From Bacillota bacterium (GTDB lineage: Bacteria; Bacillota; Clostridia; Christensenellales; Aristaeellaceae): a DNA stretch of 64,000 bases. The first letter of the stretch is position 1. Each line of letters opens with the position of its first letter. This document shows, in pieces, positions 53,176 to 60,190 of the stretch. A model generated the notes under the pieces. The model saw only the letters and a list, made by a program, of their open reading frames with translations. It was not told the DNA's origin and searched no databases. Location: NCBI GenBank assembly GCA_023411375.1, contig JAEYOW010000035.1:1-64000 (forward strand). The letters run 5' to 3'. Position numbers and translations under genes: made by a program.

Positions 53176-53693
53176 ATCTGTTCCTCCTTTTTTGATTCAT
53201 CCAAATATGCCTTGTGATACCTCTCCCAGGCTTCATCCCTCACGCGGCAGGCCTCGCCAAAGTCGCTGTAATACCCAAGCGATATGCTTTTGCCGCGAAA
53301 CATAATGCGCACCTGCCAGCGGTTGAGCGCTTTGTGCCAGTTAACGCCCGGGTGCCCGCTGGTATTATTGGCCTGCGGCTGGTTGGTGGTACCAAGCCGT
53401 GACAGGTTGGTGCCGTCAACACGCTTGACACGCGCCTGCATGTCGGTTGCCTGCCTGCTCTTGAGGGCTCGGGCGCATGAGGGGCACAGCGTGCGGTTTC
53501 CCCATGATTCGCGCACACTCATACGCACCTCCGCGCCGCAGTCGCAGCGCCATATCCATATGGTGCTGTTCTTCCCATCCACTTCCTGTGTGGGATGATC
53601 GGCTACAAGGCTTCCCACACGACGGCCCGTGATGTCGCGCCGCCTGCTGTCTCCAAGAATGGGCGCGTTGCCTCCCGCTCCCTTCTTACCCAT
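53172..53693 (-). CDS. AP2-domain protein with zinc ribbon (173 aa)
   Basis: A zinc ribbon (CDCGAEVRMSVRES to LCPSC) at residues 45-75 and a C-terminal AP2 domain (SGHPGVNWHKALNRWQVRIM, then SLGYYSDFGEACRVRDEAWE). This layout is known from phage proteins related to AP2-HNH homing endonucleases, but no HNH motif is seen. GGAGGTG precedes ATG 53693; an upstream in-frame ATG (53717) lacks one. Confidence 0.75.
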   Translation of the reverse strand: MGKKGAGGNAPILGDSRRRDITGRRVGSLVADHPTQEVDGKNSTIWIWRCDCGAEVRMSVRESWGNRTLCPSCARALKSRQATDMQARVKRVDGTNLSRLGTTNQPQANNTSGHPGVNWHKALNRWQVRIMFRGKSISLGYYSDFGEACRVRDEAWERYHKAYLDESKKEEQI

Positions 53694-53756
53694 CTGGTAC
53701 ACCTCCAGCGATATCATAGCACGGCCCGCCGCTTAACGGGCGGGGCGTGCTTGTGC

Positions 53757-54164
53757 TTAGTAGATAACGGCGATTACAACGGGGTCAACAAGCAGGACTT
53801 CGCCGTCGTCGGCGGCGTAGTTGCTCATGTCTCCGTACTGATCGGAGGCGATAAGATAGCAGTGCTTGCCAATTCCGCGCTTCGTCGCCGCGCTTTTGAT
53901 CGCCGATTCTGGCTCATAGCCGCACAAAACACCGGCGGTATTGGCTCCGACTTCCCAGGCGCACGTCCCGTACAGCTCGGGCAGTTCGTCGTATTCATCG
54001 CTTCCGTAGACCGGGAAATCCCGTTCGTCGGCGCGGTCGGGGTTGTCCTTGCTGTGCCCGCAAATGTCGCCCACATTGCGGGCTAGGTCCTCAAAGCGGA
54101 TACCGATGCATGCATAATCCTCGCAAGCTTCTTCGATTTTGGCGATAATCTCTTTCTCTGTCAT
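53757..54164 (-). CDS. Hypothetical acidic protein (135 aa), first gene of the accessory operon
   Basis: Begins MTEKEIIAKIEEACEDYACI and is rich in Asp and Glu (PDRADERDFPVYGSDEYDEL). GGAGG lies 9 bases before ATG 54164; a longer frame to 54251 runs through the promoter. No enzyme motif. Acidity and promoter-proximal place in an operon ending in an HTH gene make it a candidate for a phage defence inhibitor, without direct evidence. Confidence 0.6.
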   Translation of the reverse strand: MTEKEIIAKIEEACEDYACIGIRFEDLARNVGDICGHSKDNPDRADERDFPVYGSDEYDELPELYGTCAWEVGANTAGVLCGYEPESAIKSAATKRGIGKHCYLIASDQYGDMSNYAADDGEVLLVDPVVIAVIY

Positions 54165-54207
54165 TATGGTAGCCTCCTTCTTTTTCGTACCTCCTTGGTA
54201 CATATAT

Positions 54208-54236
54208 ATAATACCACACATTGTGTGGTATGTCAA
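54208..54236 (-). promoter_or_regulatory. Accessory-operon promoter with a perfect 21-bp palindromic operator
   Basis: TTGACA (54236-54231), 17 bases, TATTAT (54213-54208). Between them ATACCACACA and TGTGTGGTAT are perfect 10-base arms around one base (54211-54231), touching both boxes. A repressor bound here would shut the promoter. Confidence 0.85.
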
Positions 54237-54362
54237 GAGGAATAATATCATTTTTTTTAAAAAAAGTCAGAGTAATTTCCCCGTATTCAGCGCGCCCCAT
54301 CTTTATTACTCCCTTTTTACTCTTTTGTATCGATTTTTTGTTATGATATATAGATTTCTTTC
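54237..54362. other. Non-coding right end of the prophage
   Basis: AT-rich, with a T8A7 tract at 54253-54267. No gene seen. It contributes the left arm of attP. Confidence 0.5.
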
Positions 54363-54377
54363 TCCCCACGCGGGGGA
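54363..54377 (+). other. attR core, remnant of the leader-adjacent CRISPR repeat
   Basis: TCCCCACGCGGGGGA, identical to 17087-17101. The repeat's remaining CGAC follows at 54378-54381, giving 19 bases of repeat in all. Left of the core (CTTTC) the sequence is phage and not repeat. Confidence 0.9.
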
Positions 54378-54381
54378 CGAC

Positions 54382-54649
54382 TGCACAAATCACCAAAAAC
54401 AGCGCAATTATTCATCCGCTTATCCCATATTTTCAGTTCACTGTACCAAACAAACCATAAAGAATCCTATTCTCCTGTTCCTTTGTGTACCCCAGTTCCC
54501 TCAATTATGAAGTTTTCAAGGTGCGAAGGAACCGTACAAATCATGTGAGCTTCACGTTCGCACAAATACCAAACCCAGCGTTTCGGCGTTCCGATAGCAT
54601 GCTTGGCGCTTCATATCCGTTGCTTCCCGTCTTGCGCATCCTTTTGCTC
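54382..54649 (-). promoter_or_regulatory. CRISPR leader, now separated from its array
   Basis: 268 bases between the cas2 stop and the repeat remnant, without a gene. On the minus strand the last 100 bases are A/T-rich (TTTATGGTTTGTTTGGTACA and following), as in type I leaders, and end directly in GTCGTCCCC of the repeat. A promoter cannot be fixed with confidence. It now reads into prophage DNA. Confidence 0.8.
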
Positions 54650-54940
54650 TTAAATCATCAGCGTACCCTCCATATCCACACCAGGCTTGACGCCAATATG
54701 AACCACGTTGCGCTTCGTGCGCTCGCCAAGGGTATAAAACCGCAGGCTGTCCTCAGCCGGGTTAATCAATTTTTCGAGCTCGTGCCGGGCCACGGCCAGC
54801 TGCGCGGCATCCAGAATGCATTCGAACACGCTGTTTTGCACGCGAATTCCACGGCCCTCACAGTATTTAGCCACACGCTGCAGCCGCCTCCGGCCCTCGG
54901 GCGTCTGCGTGCTCACATCGTAGGTAATTAAAATCAACAT
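54650..54940 (-). CDS. cas2: CRISPR-associated endoribonuclease Cas2
   Basis: A 96-residue Cas2. MLILITYDVSTQTPEGRRRL holds the beta-1 strand and conserved aspartate; VQNSVFECILDAAQLAVARH is the second block. With Cas1 it forms the spacer integrase. Last gene before the leader. Confidence 0.97.
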   Translation of the reverse strand: MLILITYDVSTQTPEGRRRLQRVAKYCEGRGIRVQNSVFECILDAAQLAVARHELEKLINPAEDSLRFYTLGERTKRNVVHIGVKPGVDMEGTLMI

Positions 54941-54967
54941 TTCTGTCTCCTGCCTGATAGCATCCCG

Positions 54968-56005
54968 CTACTTCCATAAAAATGGGGGGTATCCGTCGAT
55001 GTCGCCGCGAATCGCGCGCGCCAGCAGCATCGCCTGGGCATAGGGTACCAGTCCCCATTCCACCTTTTCTCCAAGGTATGGATGGGTGATGATCTCCTGC
55101 TTGCGCTTTTGCCACACAGCCAGGATTCCCTTGCGCTGCTCGTCCGTCATGCGCACGGCGCCGCTCTCCTCGCGTACGAAGCCGCTGTCCTTCACCTGCC
55201 GCGTATTGATAAGCCCGAGCGCAAAACGGTCGGCCAAGGGCGCGCGCAGCTCCTCCATCAAATCCATCGCCAGCGAAGCTCGGCCGGGGCGGTCTGTATG
55301 CAAAAAACCCACATACGGGTCAAGCCCCACTGTTTCAAGAGCGGCTGCCACCTCGCGCGATAAAAGCACGTAGACAAACGATAACAGCGCGTTCACATTG
55401 TCTGTAGGCGGACGCTTCACGCGCCCGTCAAAGAAAAACGTATCCTTCTGCTGCAAGATCATTTCGTCAAACACCGCAAAGTATTGCGCCGCAGCCTCCC
55501 CCTCCACGCCGCGCAGCGTTTCCATAGCCGCGGCTGTTTCCAGCGCGCGCAGGCTGTTCCACAGCGCCCCCGACGCAGCCTTCAGCCTTGCCGAATCCAC
55601 GCGCATGGCGTAATCCCGCAGCGTTCGTTCCACCACCCAGCGCGCATTGTACAGCTTGCCCGTCAAAAAGGCGCGCGCGTAGGCGACGCAGTCCTCCTTC
55701 GTGTCGGACAGGCGGTACTGCTGCTTTCGCAAAAGTACGTTACCCCGTACCGGCCCATGCACGCCTGCCAAAAAACGCCCGCTCCGGCTTAAAAAGCTCA
55801 GGGAAATCTGCCGCTGCGCACAGGCGTTCATCAGGGCTGGGCTCGCACCCGTATAGCCAAACGTTACGATTCCTTCCAGATTATGCAGCGGGAAACGTCC
55901 GATTTTTTCATCCTTTTCCAGCACCACCACAGCCTCGCCCTCCAGCGCCAGATAACGCTCGGGCGACGTCACGTAGAGCGTGTTATTCAGCTTGCGCATC
56001 CTCAT
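54968..56005 (-). CDS. cas1: CRISPR-associated integrase Cas1 (type I-C)
   Basis: A 345-residue Cas1c. Catalytic residues are in VEGEAAAQYF (Glu), GFLHTDRPGR (His) and SLAMDLMEELR (Asp). Overlaps the cas4 stop. Intact. Confidence 0.97.
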   Translation of the reverse strand: MRMRKLNNTLYVTSPERYLALEGEAVVVLEKDEKIGRFPLHNLEGIVTFGYTGASPALMNACAQRQISLSFLSRSGRFLAGVHGPVRGNVLLRKQQYRLSDTKEDCVAYARAFLTGKLYNARWVVERTLRDYAMRVDSARLKAASGALWNSLRALETAAAMETLRGVEGEAAAQYFAVFDEMILQQKDTFFFDGRVKRPPTDNVNALLSFVYVLLSREVAAALETVGLDPYVGFLHTDRPGRASLAMDLMEELRAPLADRFALGLINTRQVKDSGFVREESGAVRMTDEQRKGILAVWQKRKQEIITHPYLGEKVEWGLVPYAQAMLLARAIRGDIDGYPPFLWK

Positions 56006-56669
56006 CCTCCCTCAAGCGCCGGGCGATATAGGCGCTCACGGACCGCTTGCCGGCAAGGCGGGGCAGGCATTGCTCCTTGAGCGAGCATGCGCTGCATCCC
56101 TTGTGCGGCTTTACCTTTGGCGTATGCCCCCGCTTCATCATGGCATGCATCTCCGTCAGGCATTGCGTCACGGTATCCCGCAGGTCGCTCGTCAGCTCCA
56201 CGCTTTCGCGGCGCGCGGTCTCCCCGTAATACAGATAGCCAACCTCAATACGCGGGCAGAGCAGCATCTACTCCAGACACAGGGCCTGGCAGCAGAGCTG
56301 CAGCCTGTCCGCGTCGTGCGGCTTTGGCCGCCCGCGCTTGTATTCCACCGGCGCGGGCAGCCAAAGTCCCTCCTCCCCATGGAGCGGTACGCCATTCGGA
56401 TCGCGTCGAAACTCCACCACGTCGCATTGCCCGCTTACGCCCAGCGTGCGGCTGCGAATGCTCAGGCCCCGCACAGTCAGCAAATCACCCCGCCGCCCGC
56501 GCAAATCCGCGTCGTGCGCCCGCTCGTGAAGCTGATTTCCCTCCACGGTGCGCACGTTTTCCGCCCATTGGTCCTCCAGCGCAATCAGCGCCCACTGGCG
56601 CGGGCAGTAGGCGTAGTGCTGCAGCCCGCTGAGCTGGAGGAACTCGTCCTCCTCATAGTCCATCGTCAA
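55983..56669 (-). pseudogene. cas4: cas4 interrupted by an in-frame amber codon
   Basis: One reading frame of 229 codons, broken by TAG at 56270-56268 (codon 134). The first piece (133 aa) has the first cluster cysteine in YCPRQWALIALEDQWAEN, the VEYKRGRPK nuclease motif and DRLQLCCQALCLE. The second (94 aa, from ATG 56267) continues LLCPRIEVGYLYYGETARR and has the other three cysteines (CSACSLKEQC). ATG follows the stop at once, with GGAG three bases before the stop, so reinitiation could make both halves. Cas4 trims prespacers and sets PAM choice; it is probably lost or impaired. Confidence 0.92.
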
Positions 56670-57483
56670 TCTGCGGGGTCAGGCCGTCCAGGTTGGTAAG
56701 CTTGATGTCATAATCCTCCACGCCGCGCGGCACTTCCGTCTTTGGCGTGATTTTGAGCGTGCGATGCACCTTGGCGGATGAGTATTGCCCGCTCTTGCAA
56801 TTGTGCCGCCACCAGTATACCCGCACCACCTCCATGCTGCCCTCAGGCCGCGCGGAGGATGCGTCGTTCTCAAACAGGCTCTTCAGGGCTTCGTGGATTT
56901 TCTCCGCGTCCTCGTCGCAAAAGCCGGTCTTTTCGGCCAACTGACAGTTGATGCTGCCGTATGTCACGTACAGGCCGAAGGGAATGCGGTGCTTCGCGCC
57001 CATCGTATCGCTGGATTTCTTGTCGCCGGTCACGCTGTTGACGCTCTTGGTGATCTGCAAGCTGTCGATTTCCACAGGCGATACGCTGAACGCGCTCTGG
57101 ATGGTCACAGGCCCGCGCACACCTACTGAAACCTCGATACCCTTAAATGCGAATACCTGCCCGAAGCTGCGCACGTCCATCCACTGCTCGCAGGCGATGC
57201 GGGCATATTCCTCCCTATCCTTAAGCTTTTTGAGCGCCTCCACCCCGTTCGCGCGGTCCTGGAGGCTCTTGTAGCCGTCGTTCGCGCGGTCGTCTGATTG
57301 CACGAAAACCTTGCATCCCATGTCGATCAGGCGGTTGCGGATTTTGCGCTTGAGGCATACGTCGCTGATCTCGCCATAGCCGTCGTAGTTTTCCCGCGGC
57401 CGGTTGCCGTTGAGGGGGTCTCCGTTGGGGTTGGCGTTATGTACCGAGATGATGACCGCAAAATCGATCTTGTTGTTTAGCAT
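56653..57483 (-). CDS. cas7: Cas7 (Csd2), type I-C Cascade backbone
   Basis: A 276-residue Cas7c: VHNANPNGDPLNGNRPREN at the start, DVRSFGQVFAF and GPVTIQSAFSVSPVEI mid-protein. Coats the crRNA in Cascade. Overlaps cas4 by 17 bases. Confidence 0.96.
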   Translation of the reverse strand: MLNNKIDFAVIISVHNANPNGDPLNGNRPRENYDGYGEISDVCLKRKIRNRLIDMGCKVFVQSDDRANDGYKSLQDRANGVEALKKLKDREEYARIACEQWMDVRSFGQVFAFKGIEVSVGVRGPVTIQSAFSVSPVEIDSLQITKSVNSVTGDKKSSDTMGAKHRIPFGLYVTYGSINCQLAEKTGFCDEDAEKIHEALKSLFENDASSARPEGSMEVVRVYWWRHNCKSGQYSSAKVHRTLKITPKTEVPRGVEDYDIKLTNLDGLTPQIDDGL

Positions 57484-57503
57484 GTTGCTTCCTCCTCCGC
57501 CCG

Positions 57504-59456
57504 TTAGGCGTCTTTATTATCATTGTCCTTATTTTCAGCGTTTTTCTTTTCCGCGTTCTCATTCCGTCTGCGCGCAAATTCCTGCTTTTGGCAGGCGTAA
57601 CCCAGCAGATATCTTTCGTTCAGCGGTTCGTTTGTATAGCCGGAATCCTCTAGGCACGAAATCACACTCTCCATTTCCTCAGTCAGGCGGTTTACCCGAT
57701 TGCCAAGCTTCTGCTGGTAGGGCTGCAGGCGCTCCATTATCAGCTTCCAGGTTTTGGCCGGATGCTTGGCGAACGCGACCATCAGCCGTTCCGCGTTTGT
57801 GGTACGATCCTCCCCTGACAATTGGAGCGCGTAATTTTCGATGTTTTCGGCGTAGGCCAGTGCCCGCCCAAACAGATAGCTCCGGTCGTTCACATCCGGT
57901 TGCAGTGCCATGCCCCATTCCTCCTTCTGGTTACGGTCATTATTAAATTTGCGAATTAACGAGCAGGCGATGGTAAGCGCCTTGTCCTGCTCGTAACGGG
58001 TCATGCTGACGCGCTGGGCCGCACGCCTCGCGGCGGCCTTCATGATGTCGATCGGCAGCGGCGCGCCGTCCGCGATGCACGGCAGCAGCCGCTCTACGCC
58101 GCTTTTGAGCAATTTATCGCTCGCGCCGTCGCCAAACGCGGCCTTCACAATGTCCACGGGCGCTGGCGCACCGGTAAAGGTCACGCGCCTGTACTTTGGC
58201 TTGCCGTTGTCGTCCGTCCCATCCGGCACGGAGCGGTAGGTGTGCCGCCACGCGCAGGAGGAATGCCAGCGGCAGATGCGGCCAAACAGGTCTTCCGCGC
58301 GCATCTCCCGGTAATAAAAGATCGACAGCCGGCCCGGCGTTGCGGAATCCAATCCCATCACAACAGCCTCATCCGTAGGCGTCAGCTTGCAGCGGTAACC
58401 CGCCAGCGCCTGGTTGATACGCCTTGCCATGGCCTCGTTGGTGGAAAATTCCTCATGCGCGGCGTCAAGCTCCTCCCAGCCGCCGATTCCCACCGTATCC
58501 TCCCCCATCGAGGGCATCGGCTTGCCGCCGGTGGCAAAGGTCAAAATCACCTGCTCGCCGTTGCGGTATGCCTGCTTTTCTATCAACCATTTGAGCGCGG
58601 CATGCGCCTTGCCGGTGGTTTCCAGTCCGATAGCCAGCGCTTCATTCGCATTCTGAAAACGTCCTCGAAAGGTAAATCCTTCTTTGTCATTGGAGGAAAT
58701 CAGCTTCGTGCTATCGCCCGGATATCGAATAAACTTAGGGCTTTGGGCTGAAATGGGCATCCGTTCTCCAAGCACGTAGCAAATATCGGCTTTGCCCTCC
58801 AGACTGCTTTGAAAATCCACGAAGCTTTGGCGTACCTCGGGCATCATCCATACGCGGTCCTCGCCGCCGTCGGACTGCCTGACGCGAAAGCGCACAAACG
58901 CTTCCAGCGGCGAACCAACCGCCACGCGATAGATCGCGGGCTTTTCCCCGTCTCCCATCCACTTGGCGGGCACTTTGCCATCCTCATTCACCGGCAGCAG
59001 GCCACACGCTATCAAATCCCCCACGATAGTCCGTTTTTCAACATATCTGTGCCACGCATGCACCGCGGACGGTGCGTGCGGCAACCACCGCCGCAAGTCC
59101 TCAAGATACGCGCCGAAATATTTCGCTTCTTCCCGTCCCTTTTCATCATCTGAGGCATAGTGCGCGTAATCGCCCGCAACATAGCACAGCTTGTCAAATA
59201 ACGGCATCGGCACGGGATTTCTAGTACGGGAAGCAGACTCCTCCGTACACGGAATCACCGTCCGCCGGCTCTGCTTGTCCTCAATCACGTCCGCGCGCAG
59301 AAAGTTGCCTTCGCCGTCGATCACCATCTCGATCTGCGCAAGCTGCGTGCTGTGGAACATGGGCAGCAGCATCGGCTGGCCTTCTGTTTCCTTGCCCACC
59401 AGCTCCGCCGCTGCCGCGGCCTCGTACGCCTCGTAGAGCTTTTGCATCCAGCTCAT
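57504..59456 (-). CDS. cas8c: Cas8c (Csd1), large subunit of type I-C Cascade
   Basis: A 650-residue protein. MSWMQKLYEAYEAAAAAELV opens it; LLPMFHSTQLAQIEMVIDGE and YREMRAEDLFGRICRWHSSC are Csd1 segments. It recognises the PAM, and an internal start (Cas11c) is known in this subtype. Start at ATG 59456 by ATGA overlap with cas5. Confidence 0.95.
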   Translation of the reverse strand: MSWMQKLYEAYEAAAAAELVGKETEGQPMLLPMFHSTQLAQIEMVIDGEGNFLRADVIEDKQSRRTVIPCTEESASRTRNPVPMPLFDKLCYVAGDYAHYASDDEKGREEAKYFGAYLEDLRRWLPHAPSAVHAWHRYVEKRTIVGDLIACGLLPVNEDGKVPAKWMGDGEKPAIYRVAVGSPLEAFVRFRVRQSDGGEDRVWMMPEVRQSFVDFQSSLEGKADICYVLGERMPISAQSPKFIRYPGDSTKLISSNDKEGFTFRGRFQNANEALAIGLETTGKAHAALKWLIEKQAYRNGEQVILTFATGGKPMPSMGEDTVGIGGWEELDAAHEEFSTNEAMARRINQALAGYRCKLTPTDEAVVMGLDSATPGRLSIFYYREMRAEDLFGRICRWHSSCAWRHTYRSVPDGTDDNGKPKYRRVTFTGAPAPVDIVKAAFGDGASDKLLKSGVERLLPCIADGAPLPIDIMKAAARRAAQRVSMTRYEQDKALTIACSLIRKFNNDRNQKEEWGMALQPDVNDRSYLFGRALAYAENIENYALQLSGEDRTTNAERLMVAFAKHPAKTWKLIMERLQPYQQKLGNRVNRLTEEMESVISCLEDSGYTNEPLNERYLLGYACQKQEFARRRNENAEKKNAENKDNDNKDA

Positions 59457-60163
59457 GGCTCCGCCTCCTCCCGCTCCACGGGCAGCAGGTTTTCTCCCAG
59501 TGTAAAGGATTTTACCGGCTGCTCGTGAATCTCCCGCTGAACGGGGCATTCCTCCGGGCGGCAATAGTCGATCACACCGTCGATCATTTTAGGGTACCAC
59601 AGGCGCGTCACCAGCCTGCCGTCGCCCTCGTCGGCATAGGTAAAGCCGTGGAACTGTAGCCCGAAGCTCATCTCGCCCGCACCGTCATACGCGCCCGGGC
59701 CCTCGCCAAAGGCGCAGGGCTCTACATACCCCTGGCACTCGCGCGTGCCAAGGAAGATATCGCGCCGCCCGCCCTTTTCAATGCTGCGCTTTGCCATAAA
59801 GAAATGCTTATTTTCGTTGCGGTCGTGTGCAAGCTCGGGCCGTCGCTCGTTCCATTCGATATGCGCCGCCACCTGATAGCGCACGTCGCGCAGATACGTG
59901 TAGATGGACAACGTAGCGGGCGCAGCGCCAAGCGATATGGGCCGCATTCCCTTACTCTGGCTCTGGATGGGATTGAGCACGCGCACGCGGTCCACCACCC
60001 AGTTGAACGTAGGCTTCCAGTAAATGCTTTCACATACGCCCTTGAGCGCCTCATAGGTCGGCGCGAGATAGCTGCATTTTTCGCCGCCCACGCGCGTAAC
60101 CGGGTCGCTGAACAGGGCGAAGCGCCCCGTCAGCAGGAAGCTTAGGGCATTCGGCTTTTCCAT
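59453..60163 (-). CDS. cas5: Cas5c, crRNA-processing subunit
   Basis: A 236-residue Cas5d/c. FLLTGRFALFSDPVTRVGGE at the start, SYLAPTYEALKGVCESIYWK next. In type I-C this protein cuts the repeat at the base of its hairpin, since Cas6 is absent, as here. GAAGGAGG precedes the ATG. Confidence 0.96.
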   Translation of the reverse strand: MEKPNALSFLLTGRFALFSDPVTRVGGEKCSYLAPTYEALKGVCESIYWKPTFNWVVDRVRVLNPIQSQSKGMRPISLGAAPATLSIYTYLRDVRYQVAAHIEWNERRPELAHDRNENKHFFMAKRSIEKGGRRDIFLGTRECQGYVEPCAFGEGPGAYDGAGEMSFGLQFHGFTYADEGDGRLVTRLWYPKMIDGVIDYCRPEECPVQREIHEQPVKSFTLGENLLPVEREEAEP

Positions 60164-60190
60164 GGTCCCCCTCCTTCACCGCAAAGTTTG

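Larger units (their letters stand above)
17102..54362. mobile_element. Complete siphovirus-like prophage integrated in a CRISPR repeat
   Basis: About 37.3 kb bounded by the 15-base direct repeat at 17087 and 54363. All modules expected of a working temperate phage with a long non-contractile tail are present: tyrosine integrase, S24 repressor and Cro-like protein, recombination and replication genes, terminase, portal, scaffold, capsid, tail tube, tape measure, Dit, tail endopeptidase-like protein, endolysin and holins. No frameshifts were seen in the structural genes. The joined attP would read TTTCTTTC, core, GTAGACC. Lysogeny and integrase genes are on the minus strand at the array end; early and late genes are on the plus strand; three accessory genes on the minus strand lie at the cas end. 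Confidence 0.95.

Noticed and set aside
14101..54362. Self-targeting spacers against the resident prophage
   Set aside because: Apart from the partial match of the spacer at 15851, I found no long match by reading both strands. This was not an exhaustive alignment.
17102..54362. A tRNA gene as integration site or phage cargo
   Set aside because: No cloverleaf was seen at either boundary or inside; the boundary is fully explained by the CRISPR repeat.
56268..56270. TAG read as a sense codon (code change or suppressor) to explain the split cas4
   Set aside because: TAG ends cas3 and several phage genes here, so it works as a stop in this genome.
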